Below are positions 16,942 to 26,165 of a DNA stretch of 40,595 nucleotides, piece after piece. Each line of letters starts with the position of its first letter. Position 1 is the stretch's first letter. The translations under genes were made by a program, and so were the position numbers. The notes beneath the pieces were generated by a model. That model was given only the letters and a program-made list of their open reading frames with translations. It was not told the origin of the DNA and made no database searches. The stretch spans positions 1-40,595 of the forward strand of contig JAFXUU010000090.1 of the NCBI GenBank assembly GCA_017524845.1. The letters run 5' to 3'. Source of the stretch: Oscillospiraceae bacterium (lineage in GTDB: Bacteria > Bacillota > Clostridia > Oscillospirales > Oscillospiraceae).

Positions 16942-19900
16942 TCAGTACTCGATCTCGCCGGTGTAGACCAGGCGCGTGTCCCCCGTGAGGGTGACCCCCT
17001 CGTCCGTATAGCGGACGATGAGCTCGCCCCCCTTGCAGCGCACGGAGATGTCCCGGTCCCGGTCGCAGAGGCCCAGCTCCGCCGCGGCCACCGCCGCAGC
17101 GCAGGCCCCGGTGCCGCAGGCCATGGTCTCCCCGCTGCCCCGCTCCCAGACCCGCATCTTCACGGTTCCGGGGTTCACCACACGCACGAACTCCGTGTTG
17201 ATGCGCTCCGGGAAATACTTCGCGTTTTCAAAAAGGGGTCCCAGGCGCCCGATGTCCACCCCGTCCACCCGGGGACAGAAGACCACGGCGTGGGGGTTTC
17301 CCATGTCCACGCAGGTGATGCGCCATTCCTCCCCGCCGATCTCCGCGGGATAATCCACGAATCTCTTTCCCGGCAGGGAGAAATGGTGGGCGCTCATATC
17401 CAGGGAGGCCCGGCCCATGTCCACGCTGGCGGAGGTGACGAGGCCGTCCGTAGTGTAGACCTTCACCCGCCGGACGCCGCCGGCGGTCTCGATGTCGATC
17501 TCCTCCCCCTCGGCCAGGCCCCGGTCGTGAAGATACTTCGCCATGCAGCGCAGGGCGTTGCCCGCCATGGCCCCCTCAGAACCGTCGGCGTTGAACATGC
17601 GCATCCTCGCAGCCGCTTTTTCCGAATGCTCCATGAGAACCAGCCCGTCGGCTCCCACGCCGGAATGCCGCTCGCAGAAGGTGACGCAGAGGGATTCCGG
17701 GCAGGTGATGGATCCGTCGAAGTTCTCCATGAAGATATAGTCGTTGCCACAGGTCTCCAGCTTGGCGAAGGGCAGCTTCCGCTTCTCCGTCCGCAGATGG
17801 CAGATGTCCGCCAGCTCCGTGTTGTACAGGGTGTAGCGGCAGGCCAGGATGTCCGCCAGGGCCCGGGCCGTGTCCAGGCTGGTGAGGCAGGGGATGCCCA
17901 GCTGCACGCAGCGGCGGTTGAGGCGGATGAAATCCCGGATGTAGGCAGGGCGGGCGGAGCCTGTGAGGATCACATAGTCGATCTGCCCCGTCTCCAGGAG
18001 GCGCAGCACCCTTCCGTCCTGCCCCAGCTTCCCCACGATCTCCACCTCCGTGCCCAGCCGCCGGATCTCCCCGGCGGTGCCCTCCGTGGCCCAGATGCGG
18101 AAGCCCAGCTCGTCCAGCCGCCGGGCGATCTCCACGATCTCCGGCTGGTCCCGCCGGTTGACGGAGATGAGAACGCCGCCGTGAGAGTGCTTCTCCACAT
18201 GGTAGCCCGCGGAAATGAGGCCCTTGAACAGGGCTTCCCGCAGGTTTTTCCCCACGCCCAGCACTTCCCCCGTAGACTTCATCTCCGGGCTGAGGGCGGC
18301 GTTGGCGTCGGCGATCTTTTCAAAGGAGAAAACGGGCACCTTCACCGCCACGTAGGGGGGCCGCCGGTACAGCCCCGTGCCGTAGCCCAGGGCGGCCAGG
18401 GGCTGGCCCAGCATGACCCGGGCGGCCAGGTCCACCATGGGCACCCCGGAAACCTTGGAGATATAGGGCACTGTGCGGGAGGCCCGGGGGTTCAGCTCGA
18501 TGACGTAGAGCTCTCCGTGATAGATGAGGTACTGAATGTTCACCAGACCCTTCGTCCCCAGGGCCAGGGCCAGCTTCTCCGAACAGTCGGTGATGGTCCT
18601 CAGCATCCGGTCCCCGATGGAGAAGGGAGGGTAGACGGCGATGGAATCCCCGCTGTGGACGCCGGAGCGCTCGATATGCTGCATGACCCCGGGGATCAGC
18701 ACGTCCTTCCCGTCGGAGATGACGTCCACCTCCAGCTCCGTGCCCATGAGGTACTGGTCCACCAGCACCGGGTTCTCGATCTTCCCCCGGAGGATGACCT
18801 CCATATAGGTGCGCACGTCCTCCTCCGTATGGGCGATCACCATGTTCTGCCCGCCGATGACGTAGCTGGGGCGCAGCAGCACGGGGTAGCCCAGCTCCCC
18901 GGCGGCTGCCAGGGCCTCCGCCATGCCGGTGACAGCCCGGCCCCGGGGGCGGCGGATATGGAAGCGCTCCAGCAGAGCGTCGAACTGCTCCCGGTCCTCC
19001 GCCATGTCGATGCTCTCCGCACTGGTGCCCAGGATGGGGACGCCCCGGGAATCCAGGAACTTCGCCAGACGCACGGCGGTCTGGCCCCCGAAGGCCACTA
19101 CCACCCCCACGGGCTTCTCCGCGGCGATCACCTGCAGCACGTCCTCCTCCGTCAGCGGCTCGAAGTAGAGGCGGTCGGCGGTGTCGTAGTCGGTGGAGAC
19201 GGTCTCCGGGTTATTGTTGACGATGACCGCCTCGTAGCCCAGAGCCTTCAGCGTCCGCACGCAGTGGACGGAGGAATAGTCGAATTCGATGCCCTGGCCG
19301 ATGCGGATGGGACCGGAGCCCAGCACCAGCACCACGGGCTTTCCCGAGCGGGGGAAGGCCCGGGCCTCGCAGTATTCGTCGAAGGTACCGTAGAAATAGG
19401 GGGTCTCCGCGTCGAATTCCGCGGCGCAGGTGTCCACCATGCGGTAGGCGGCCTCCGCCTTCGGGCAGGGCAGGGCCTCCGCCCCGCTGAGACGCAGGAG
19501 GGCCCCGTCCGTGTAGCCCAGGCGCTTCCCCTCGGCGTAGGCTTCCGCCGAGAGGGCCCCGGGGAGGCTGCGCTCGAACGCCGCCAGATGCCGGAGCTTA
19601 TGGAGGAAAAAGCGGTCGATGCGCGTGATCTCATGGATCTCGTCCACGGTGACGCCGCTCTTCAGGGCTTCGAAGACGGTGAAGAGCCGCCGGTCGTCCG
19701 CCGCCTTCAGCCGCTCCCGGACGGGCGACGGATCGTCGGAAGCCCGGTTCAGGGTGTCCATGCCGATCTCCGCGCCGCGGACGGCCTTCATCAGGGCGGC
19801 CTCGAAGGAGGGAGCGATGGCCATGACCTCTCCCGTGGCCTTCATCTGGGTGCCCAGAAGACGGCTCGCGTCGGCAAATTTGTCGAAGGGCCACTTGGGG

Positions 19901-20970
19901 AATTTCACCACCACGTAGTCCAGAGCGGGCTCGAAGCAAGCGCAGGTCTTTCCCGTGATGTCGTTTTTGATCTCGTCCAGGGTGTAGCCCAGGGCGATCT
20001 TGGCCGTGATCTTGGCGATGGGGTAGCCCGTGGCCTTGGAGGCCAGGGCGGAGGAGCGGGAGACCCGGGGATTCACCTCGATCACCGCGTATTCGAAGCT
20101 CTCAGGATCCAGGGCCAGCTGTACGTTGCAGCCCCCCACGATGCCCAGGTGGGCGATGATGTCCAGGGAAGCCGAGCGCAGCATCTGGTATTCCAGGTCC
20201 GCCAGGGTGAGAGCCGGCGCCACCACGATGCTGTCCCCCGTGTGGATGCCCACGGGGTCCACATTCTCCATGCTGCAGACGGCCACGGCGTTCCCCGCCG
20301 CGTCCCGCATGGTCTCGAATTCGATCTCCTTCCACCCGGCGATGGAGCGCTCGATAAGGATCTGGGTGATGGGAGAGGTCTCCAGCCCCGTGTGGGCGAT
20401 GGCCCGCAGCTCCGCCGGGTCGTGGGCCGTGCCGCCGCCCCCGCCTCCCAGAGTGAAGGCGGGCCGGATGATGACGGGATAGCCGATCCGCTCGGCGGCG
20501 GCCAGGGCCTCCTCCTCCGTCACGGCGATCTCCGAGGGCAGCACCGGCTGGCCGATGGCCTCCATGGCCTCCTTGAAGAGCTTGCGGTCCTCCGCCCGGG
20601 ATATGGCCGCGGCGTCGGTGCCCAGTAGGCGTACCCCGTATTTCTCCAGCACCCCGGCCTTGCTCAGCTGCATGGCCAGGGTGAGGCCCGTCTGCCCCCC
20701 CAGGCCTGCCAGAAGGCTGTCGGGCCTTTCGATGCGGATGATGCGCTCCAGGGTCTCCGCGGTCAGGGGCTCCAGATAGACCGCATCCGCCATGTCCCGG
20801 TCGGTCATGATGGTGGCGGGGTTGGAATTCACCAGCACCGTCCGCACCCCGGCCTCCTTCAGCACCCGGCAGGCCTGGGTGCCCGCATAGTCGAATTCCG
20901 CCGCCTGCCCGATGACGATGGGGCCGGAGCCGATGAGCAGCACGGTCTCGATGCTTTTGTCCAGCGGCAT
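16942..20970 (-). CDS. carB: Carbamoyl-phosphate synthase large chain fused to a DapF-like domain
   Basis: A 1,342-aa fusion. Residues 1 to about 1060 are a complete CarB: carboxyphosphate ATP-grasp half (LIGSGPIVIGQAAEFDYAG, GGQTGLTLAMQL), oligomerisation part, carbamoyl-phosphate half (LVLGSGPIRIGQGIEFDYSS, VVAFGGQTAVRLA) and allosteric MGS-like domain. It joins the CarA glutaminase to make carbamoyl phosphate for arginine and pyrimidines. Residues from about 1066 to the end are a full-length DapF domain in the same frame, with no stop or RBS at the joint (near 17775). In this domain the first catalytic Cys is Ala1136 (AMAGNALRC), while the second is kept as Cys1285 (MACGTGACA). Normal epimerase activity is unlikely. 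The start ATG overlaps the carA stop (TAATG). Confidence 0.95.
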   Translation of the reverse strand: MPLDKSIETVLLIGSGPIVIGQAAEFDYAGTQACRVLKEAGVRTVLVNSNPATIMTDRDMADAVYLEPLTAETLERIIRIERPDSLLAGLGGQTGLTLAMQLSKAGVLEKYGVRLLGTDAAAISRAEDRKLFKEAMEAIGQPVLPSEIAVTEEEALAAAERIGYPVIIRPAFTLGGGGGGTAHDPAELRAIAHTGLETSPITQILIERSIAGWKEIEFETMRDAAGNAVAVCSMENVDPVGIHTGDSIVVAPALTLADLEYQMLRSASLDIIAHLGIVGGCNVQLALDPESFEYAVIEVNPRVSRSSALASKATGYPIAKITAKIALGYTLDEIKNDITGKTCACFEPALDYVVVKFPKWPFDKFADASRLLGTQMKATGEVMAIAPSFEAALMKAVRGAEIGMDTLNRASDDPSPVRERLKAADDRRLFTVFEALKSGVTVDEIHEITRIDRFFLHKLRHLAAFERSLPGALSAEAYAEGKRLGYTDGALLRLSGAEALPCPKAEAAYRMVDTCAAEFDAETPYFYGTFDEYCEARAFPRSGKPVVLVLGSGPIRIGQGIEFDYSSVHCVRTLKALGYEAVIVNNNPETVSTDYDTADRLYFEPLTEEDVLQVIAAEKPVGVVVAFGGQTAVRLAKFLDSRGVPILGTSAESIDMAEDREQFDALLERFHIRRPRGRAVTGMAEALAAAGELGYPVLLRPSYVIGGQNMVIAHTEEDVRTYMEVILRGKIENPVLVDQYLMGTELEVDVISDGKDVLIPGVMQHIERSGVHSGDSIAVYPPFSIGDRMLRTITDCSEKLALALGTKGLVNIQYLIYHGELYVIELNPRASRTVPYISKVSGVPMVDLAARVMLGQPLAALGYGTGLYRRPPYVAVKVPVFSFEKIADANAALSPEMKSTGEVLGVGKNLREALFKGLISAGYHVEKHSHGGVLISVNRRDQPEIVEIARRLDELGFRIWATEGTAGEIRRLGTEVEIVGKLGQDGRVLRLLETGQIDYVILTGSARPAYIRDFIRLNRRCVQLGIPCLTSLDTARALADILACRYTLYNTELADICHLRTEKRKLPFAKLETCGNDYIFMENFDGSITCPESLCVTFCERHSGVGADGLVLMEHSEKAAARMRMFNADGSEGAMAGNALRCMAKYLHDRGLAEGEEIDIETAGGVRRVKVYTTDGLVTSASVDMGRASLDMSAHHFSLPGKRFVDYPAEIGGEEWRITCVDMGNPHAVVFCPRVDGVDIGRLGPLFENAKYFPERINTEFVRVVNPGTVKMRVWERGSGETMACGTGACAAAVAAAELGLCDRDRDISVRCKGGELIVRYTDEGVTLTGDTRLVYTGEIEY

Positions 20971-22031
20971 TACGGCTCGCCTCCTTCCATCAGGCGCAGA
21001 AAGCGGTCGAAGAGAAAGCCCGTGTCCGTCGGGCCCGCGCAGGCCTCCGGATGGAACTGCACCGTGAAGGCCCGGAGCCCGGGGTAGTCCAGGCCCTCGC
21101 AGCTCCCGTCGTTGGCGTTCAGGAAGCTGAGACGGGCGCCGGGCACCCCCTCGGCCACGGCGTAGCCGTGGTTTTGGGTGGTGATGTAAGTCCTTTTCCC
21201 CTCCGCCTCCCTCACCGGCTGGTTCACCCCCCGGTGGCCGAATTTCAGCTTGTAGGTGCTGCCGCCGGCGGCCAGGGCCGTGAGCTGATGCCCCAGGCAG
21301 ATGCCGAAGAGGGGGAGGGCCCCCAGCAGCTTTTCGAGCTGGGCGATCTGGAAGGTGTTTTCCGCCGGGTCCCCGGGGCCGTTAGAGAGCATGACCCCGT
21401 CGAAATCCCCCGCCAGGATCTCTTCCGCGGGGGAGGACGCCGGGAACACCGTGACGGCGCAGCCCCTGTTTCGCAGCTCCCGCAGGATGTTCTTCTTCAT
21501 GCCGTAGTCCAGCAGGGCCACCCTGTATTTCTCCGCGCCCTCCGCCGGACAGACGCGCTTTTCTCCGCAGGTAACGGCTTCCACCGCCCCCGTCACCCGA
21601 TAGCTTTTCAGGGCGGTCAGGTCCTCCGGGACCCGGTCGCAGATCACGGCGTTCATAACGCCCCGGGAGCGCAGGAGCCGGGTGATGTATCGGGTGTCCA
21701 CCCCCATAAGGCCGGGGATGCTCTTCTCCTTCAGAAGGGCGTCCAGCGTCCCCTGCGCGCGGAAGTTGGAGGGGTCCCCGCAGGTCTCCCGGACCACATA
21801 GCCCCGGAGCCGGGGCTCCCCCTCGAAATCCTCGGGGATGACCCCGTAGTTCCCTATGAGGGGGAAGGTCTGCAGGACGATCTGGCCGCAGTAGCTGGGG
21901 TCCGTGAGGGTTTCCAGATAGCCCCCCATGCCGGTGGTGAACACCAGCTCCCCCAGGCAATCTTCCTCCGCGCCGAAGCGGAAGCCGGGAAAGACCTGCC
22001 CGTCCTCCAGCACGAGATAAGCCTTTTTCAT
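20970..22031 (-). CDS. carA: Carbamoyl-phosphate synthase small chain (glutaminase)
   Basis: A 353-aa subunit that hydrolyses glutamine and passes ammonia to CarB. The N-terminal CarA domain has the family signatures LVFTTGMGGYLETLTDPSY and GVDTRYITRLLRSRG. The class I glutaminase domain has the nucleophile motif FGICLGHQL and FHPEACAGP. Length is normal. It lies 13 nt after guaA and its stop overlaps the carB start, so CarA and CarB are translationally coupled. Confidence 0.97.
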   Translation of the reverse strand: MKKAYLVLEDGQVFPGFRFGAEEDCLGELVFTTGMGGYLETLTDPSYCGQIVLQTFPLIGNYGVIPEDFEGEPRLRGYVVRETCGDPSNFRAQGTLDALLKEKSIPGLMGVDTRYITRLLRSRGVMNAVICDRVPEDLTALKSYRVTGAVEAVTCGEKRVCPAEGAEKYRVALLDYGMKKNILRELRNRGCAVTVFPASSPAEEILAGDFDGVMLSNGPGDPAENTFQIAQLEKLLGALPLFGICLGHQLTALAAGGSTYKLKFGHRGVNQPVREAEGKRTYITTQNHGYAVAEGVPGARLSFLNANDGSCEGLDYPGLRAFTVQFHPEACAGPTDTGFLFDRFLRLMEGGEP

Positions 22032-22044
22032 GGCGCGCCGCCTT

Positions 22045-23586
22045 TCATTCGTATTCTACCGTGGCGGGGGGCTTGGAGGTGACGTCGTAGAACACCCGGT
22101 TCACGCCGGGGACCTCGTTGACGATGCGGGAGGAGACCCGGTCCAGCAGCTCCCAGGGGAGACGCGCCCAGTCGGCGGTCATGAAATCCTCCGTGCTGAC
22201 GGCCCGGAGAGCCACCGCCCGCTCGTAGCTCCGCCCGTCCCCCTTGACGCCCACGCTGCGCAGGTTCGTGAGGGCGGCGAAGTATTGCCCCGCGGCCCCC
22301 GTCAGTCCCGCGGCGGCCATTTCCTCCCGGAAAACGGCGTCCGCCTCCCGGAGGATCGTCAGCTTTTCCGCCGTCACCGCGCCCAGGATGCGGATGGCGA
22401 GGCCCGGTCCCGGGAAGGGCTGGCGGCTCACCAGGCTTTCCGGCAGTCCCAGCTCCCGGCCCAGAAGCCGCACTTCATCCTTGAAGAGGCTCCGCAGGGG
22501 CTCCAGGATGCCCTTGAAGCCCACCTCCGCGGGCAGGCCTCCCACGTTGTGATGGCTCTTGATGACCGCGGCGGAACCCGCGCCGGACTCGATCACGTCC
22601 GGGTAGATGGTGCCCTGGGCCAGAAATTCGATCGTCCCCAGCTTCCGGCTCTCCTCCTCGAAGACCCGTATGAATTCCTCCCCGATGCGCTTCCGCTTTT
22701 CTTCCGGCTGACGCACGCCCTTCAGCCGCCGGAGGAAGCGTTCCCCGGCATCCACCCGGATGAAGTCCAGCTTTCGCCCGGCGAAAGCGGCTTCCACCTC
22801 GTCCCCCTCGTTTTTCCTGAGGAGGCCGTGGTCCACGAAGACGCAGGTGAGCTTCTCCCCCACTGCCTCGTCCAGCAGAGCCGCGCAGACGGAGGAATCC
22901 ACGCCCCCGGACAGGGCCAGGAGCACCCGTCCTTCCCCGATCTGTTTCCGCAGGGCGGACACGGCGGACGCCCGGAAGCTCTCCATGCGCCAGTCCCCCC
23001 GGAGGGCGCAGACCTCAAAGAGGAAATTGCGGAGGACGGCCGTTCCCTCCTCCGTATGCCTCACCTCCGGGTGGAACTGCACGCCGTAGAAGCGCCGTTC
23101 TTCATCCCCCATGGCGGCGCAGGGGCAGGCTTCGCTCCTGGCAAGGGCCCGAAAACCTCCGGGGAGCCGGGAGATATAGTCCCCGTGGCTCATCCAGACG
23201 ACGCTCCGGGTCGGCAGTCCCCGAAAGAGGGGACTGCCGACCTGAAATTCCGTTTCCGTTTTTCCGTATTCCCTGGCCCCGTCCGACTGGGCGGGGACCA
23301 CCTCTCCCCCCAGGAGCCGGGCCAGGAGCTGGCAGCCGTAGCAGATGCCCAGGATGGGCACCCCCAACTGGAAGACCTTCGGGTCGACGGTGGGGGCCCC
23401 CTCCTCATATACGCTGTGGGGCCCGCCGGTGAAGATGATGCCGGCGGGGCCGAAGGCTTTGATCTCCTCCATGCTCACGGTGCAGGGCCGCAGCTCGCAG
23501 TATACGTGCTGCTCCCGCACCCTGCGGGCGATGAGCTGGTCGTACTGCCCCCCGAAATCCAGGATCAGGATCCGCTCGTCCCTCAT
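22045..23586 (-). CDS. guaA: GMP synthase (glutamine-hydrolysing)
   Basis: A 513-aa enzyme making GMP from XMP, ATP and glutamine. The class I glutaminase domain (about 1-190) has [15 protein letters not shown], Cys82 in GICYGCQ and [13 protein letters not shown]. The ATP-pyrophosphatase domain has the P-loop [11 protein letters not shown] (about residue 220), and the C-terminal dimerisation domain ends [16 protein letters not shown] (read as [12 protein letters not shown]). ATG 23586 lies 9 nt after gltB3, so it continues the glutamate-synthase transcript. No purine riboswitch lies upstream; supply appears tied to nitrogen control instead. Confidence 0.98.
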   Translation of the reverse strand: MRDERILILDFGGQYDQLIARRVREQHVYCELRPCTVSMEEIKAFGPAGIIFTGGPHSVYEEGAPTVDPKVFQLGVPILGICYGCQLLARLLGGEVVPAQSDGAREYGKTETEFQVGSPLFRGLPTRSVVWMSHGDYISRLPGGFRALARSEACPCAAMGDEERRFYGVQFHPEVRHTEEGTAVLRNFLFEVCALRGDWRMESFRASAVSALRKQIGEGRVLLALSGGVDSSVCAALLDEAVGEKLTCVFVDHGLLRKNEGDEVEAAFAGRKLDFIRVDAGERFLRRLKGVRQPEEKRKRIGEEFIRVFEEESRKLGTIEFLAQGTIYPDVIESGAGSAAVIKSHHNVGGLPAEVGFKGILEPLRSLFKDEVRLLGRELGLPESLVSRQPFPGPGLAIRILGAVTAEKLTILREADAVFREEMAAAGLTGAAGQYFAALTNLRSVGVKGDGRSYERAVALRAVSTEDFMTADWARLPWELLDRVSSRIVNEVPGVNRVFYDVTSKPPATVEYE

Positions 23587-23595
23587 GGCTCCACC

Positions 23596-24321
23596 TCAGT
23601 TGGCCACGTACATCTGCCGGTAGGGGTTGGCGCTGTCCGGCGTCACTACGGTGAAGGGAGAGGACAGGATATGGGAGCGGTCCAGGCCGAAGAGGGCGCA
23701 GTATTCCTCCAGATAGTCCCCGATCTCCTCCAGGTCCTCCGGGGAGGCGGGACGGGCCGTCACCTGCTTCGGGAAGCGCAGGTCCCGGCAGTCGGAGCGG
23801 AGGAAGAGCTTGCCTCCGTGCATCCCCGTGCAGGGATAGTTGGAGACGATGGGCCGCCCGTCGGTGTGCAGGCCCAGCACGACGAGGATGCCCCCCGCCT
23901 GGTATTCCCCCAGGAAGGAACCCGCCCGGCCCCCGATGATGATGACCGGCAGATGCTCCTTATAGGCCTTCATGTGGATGCCCGTGCGGTAGCCCGCATT
24001 GCCCCGGACGTAGATCTTCCCGCCCCGCATGGCGTAGCCCGCCGTGTCGCCGATGCTGCCGTGGACGAGGATAGTCCCGGCGTTCATGGTGTCCCCCACG
24101 GCGTCCTGGGCGTTGCCGAAGACTTCCAGCTCCCCGCCGTTGAGGTAGGCTCCCAGGGCGTTTCCGGGGATCCCGTGGATGCGGATCTTCCGATTCCCCA
24201 TGCCCGCGCCGATGAAGCGCTGGCCCAGGCAGCCCTGGAGCTCGATATCCCCCTCCGTGCGCCGGAGGAGCCCGTTGAGCTCGGTGAATTCCATGCCCGT
24301 GGCGTCGATCGTGCGCATCAT
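23596..24321 (-). CDS. Glutamate synthase GXGXG-domain subunit
   Basis: A 241-aa protein equal to the C-terminal beta-helix domain of the large glutamate synthase subunit, here a separate gene as in archaeal-type enzymes. The repeated Gly pattern is clear: GCLGQRFIGAGMGNRKIRIHG, then GNALGAYLNGGELEVFGNAQ, GDTMNAGTILVHGSIGDTAG, GGKIYVRGNAGYRTG and GGRAGSFLGEYQAGG. This domain is structural, holding glutaminase and synthase parts together around the ammonia tunnel. It overlaps the oxidoreductase gene by 4 nt and is followed 9 nt later by guaA. The C-terminal ~60 residues are an extra acidic helical tail. Confidence 0.93.
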   Translation of the reverse strand: MMRTIDATGMEFTELNGLLRRTEGDIELQGCLGQRFIGAGMGNRKIRIHGIPGNALGAYLNGGELEVFGNAQDAVGDTMNAGTILVHGSIGDTAGYAMRGGKIYVRGNAGYRTGIHMKAYKEHLPVIIIGGRAGSFLGEYQAGGILVVLGLHTDGRPIVSNYPCTGMHGGKLFLRSDCRDLRFPKQVTARPASPEDLEEIGDYLEEYCALFGLDRSHILSSPFTVVTPDSANPYRQMYVAN

Positions 24322-25550
24322 ACCGCACCTCCCAGCTTCTCTGCTCTGTAGGCCCTCCCCAGGGGCAGCAGGGAGGGCGCCTTCTTCAGGGCCTCCAGGT
24401 CCACGCTCTCCAGGGGCGTCCGCTCCCGGATGAGGGAAGTGTAGATCCCCGCCCTGGCCACGTCCCCGATGAGGATGAAGCCCGTGAGCACCCCGTCCTT
24501 CGCGAAGAGCTTTTTGCAGCCGTCCTCCGCGACCTCGGTATAGATCGGCTCCGTATAGCTGCCCGCGCTCATGATGTGCAGGCCGAAGAAGCCGATGGAG
24601 TTCATCTTTATGCCCTTGTCGAAAACCTCGGCGCCGCCGGCCATGTTGGCCCCGGCGCAGAAGCCCTGCAGAGCGGCGTTGGGCAGCACCGCCAGCACCC
24701 CCGGCTCCCCGGCGCTCACGTCCATGGATTCCGTGCAGTCCCCCGCCGCCCAGATTTTCGGCAGGCTGGTCTCCTGCTTTTCGTTCACCCGGATGCCCCG
24801 GCCCACATCGCCGCCCGCAGCGGCAAAGAGCCCCGTTTCGGGGCGGACGCCGATGGCGATGACCAGCACGTCGAATTCCAGGGTCTCCCCGCTCTGCATA
24901 TGGGCCTTCTGCCCCTCAAAGCGGGTGACGGTGTTCCCCAGCAGCAGGCGGAGGCCGCTTTTGACCAGGTGCCGTTCCAGGATGGGGGCGCAGTCGGGGT
25001 CCAGGTTCGCGCTCATGGCGTGCTCCGCCAGGTCGCAGACCGTAACGCTGCCCGCCCGGTCCCGCAGGCCCTCGGCGCATTTGAGGCCGATGAAGCCCGC
25101 GCCGACGACGAGCACCCGGCTCTCCTTCGTGACGGTCTGCTCCAGGGCCAGGGCGTCGGCCATGGTGGTGAAGAAGAAACGCTTTTCCACCGTTTCCAGG
25201 CCCTCAAAGCGGGGCGAGAAGGGATGGGAGCCGGTGCAGACGCAGAGGGCGTCGTAGGGGAGCCTTGCGCCGGTGGAAAGGGTGAGCTCCCCGGCCGCCG
25301 GATCCAGCTTTTCCGCGGCCGCGGCGTGGAGCGCCGTCACCCGGTTTTTCTCATAGAAGTCCTCGCCCCGCCAGCTCATGCGCCGGAGGTCGGTCTTCCC
25401 CTCCAGATAATAGGAGATGAGGGGACGCCCGTAGTTGGACGTCTCTTCGGCGGCGACCAGGGTGATCTCCCCCTCCGGGTCCCGGCTGCGGATGCCCTCC
25501 ACGCAGCTGACCCCGGCGATGCCGCCGCCCACGATGACGTATCGCTTCAT
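24318..25550 (-). CDS. FAD/NAD(P)-dependent oxidoreductase, likely GltD-type electron donor
   Basis: A 410-aa two-dinucleotide-fold flavoprotein of the nitrite-reductase/rubredoxin-reductase group. The FAD motif VGGGIAGVSCVEGI is at the N-terminus, the NAD(P)H motif VVGAGFIGLKCAEGL near residue 150, and the second FAD motif IWAAGDCTES near residue 275. No redox-active disulfide CxxxxC is seen. It lies between the ferredoxin-like gene (4-nt overlap) and the GXGXG subunit (4-nt overlap). It most likely carries electrons from NAD(P)H through the FeS protein to the FMN synthase subunit, replacing classical GltD (inference from context). Confidence 0.88.
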   Translation of the reverse strand: MKRYVIVGGGIAGVSCVEGIRSRDPEGEITLVAAEETSNYGRPLISYYLEGKTDLRRMSWRGEDFYEKNRVTALHAAAAEKLDPAAGELTLSTGARLPYDALCVCTGSHPFSPRFEGLETVEKRFFFTTMADALALEQTVTKESRVLVVGAGFIGLKCAEGLRDRAGSVTVCDLAEHAMSANLDPDCAPILERHLVKSGLRLLLGNTVTRFEGQKAHMQSGETLEFDVLVIAIGVRPETGLFAAAGGDVGRGIRVNEKQETSLPKIWAAGDCTESMDVSAGEPGVLAVLPNAALQGFCAGANMAGGAEVFDKGIKMNSIGFFGLHIMSAGSYTEPIYTEVAEDGCKKLFAKDGVLTGFILIGDVARAGIYTSLIRERTPLESVDLEALKKAPSLLPLGRAYRAEKLGGAV

Positions 25551-25990
25551 ACCGTTTCCTCCTCCCGCTCCTCATAGACGATGGCCCGGTTGGGGCAGCC
25601 GGCGGCGCAGGCGGGCTCCCCGCAGGCGTTTTTCAGGCAGAGCTCGCACTTCATGGCCGCCCCGTCCGGCCCCGGCAGCACCGCCCCGTAGGGGCAGAGC
25701 AGCACGCAGGTGAGGCAGCCCACGCACTTTTCCCGGTCGATGCACACCGTGCCGCCCTCCTTGTGCAGAGCGCCGGAGATGCAGCCCCGGATGCAGATGG
25801 GGTCCCTGCAGTGGCGGCAGGAGACGGCATAGGTGACGTCCCCTTCCCCCTCCACCCGGATCCGGGGAAGGATGGGCTTCCCCTTCAGGGCGGTCACCAT
25901 GTCCCGGGCCCCGGAATTGGCAAAGGCGCAGTTATATTCGCAGAGATGGCAGCCCAGACACCACTCTTCGTTCACATATACCCGTTTCAA
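25547..25990 (-). CDS. Polyferredoxin-like 4Fe-4S electron-transfer protein
   Basis: A 147-aa protein with four cysteine clusters of the HycB/CooF/DMSO-reductase-B type: CLGCHLCEYNC near the N-terminus, CRHCRDPICIRGC, CVGCLTCVLLCP and CELCLKNACGEPACAAGCP. It can hold up to four 4Fe-4S clusters. Start is TTG 25990 with AGGGGG 8 nt upstream. It overlaps the flavoprotein gene by 4 nt (ATGA). Its position fits an electron shuttle between the flavoprotein and the FMN/FeS synthase subunit. Confidence 0.9.
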   Translation of the reverse strand: MKRVYVNEEWCLGCHLCEYNCAFANSGARDMVTALKGKPILPRIRVEGEGDVTYAVSCRHCRDPICIRGCISGALHKEGGTVCIDREKCVGCLTCVLLCPYGAVLPGPDGAAMKCELCLKNACGEPACAAGCPNRAIVYEEREEETV

Positions 25991-26165
25991 CTTGATTCCC
26001 CCTCATATCATCCCTTGGCCCGCTGCGCGGGCGGCCCCCGTCAGTCGCCCTCGGCGGCAGCTTCCCCCGGGGAAGCCGGGGAGCGTCTGCCGTGACCCTC
26101 GTCCCCGGTGCGGGGAGCGAAGCGCGGCCTCCTCAAATGAAATGGCGGCGCCGTTTCGTTTGACG
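25991..26165 (-). other. GC-rich intergenic hairpins inside the glutamate synthase genes
   Basis: This 175-nt gap is the only sizeable break in the minus-strand run. Read on the minus strand it holds several inverted repeats: GAAACGGC/GCCATTTC near 26140-26160, CCCCGG/CCGGGG around 26065-26085, and CCGCCCGC/GCGGGC near 26020-26035. No T-tract follows any of them and no promoter stands out. They may be mRNA-processing or stability stems that set different levels for the two halves. Confidence 0.5.

Noticed and set aside
16888..20628. Plus-strand 1,246-codon open frame
   Set aside because: Lies wholly antisense to carB::dapF, is His/Gly/Arg-rich with no RBS or recognisable domain, and is a product of high GC on the opposite strand.
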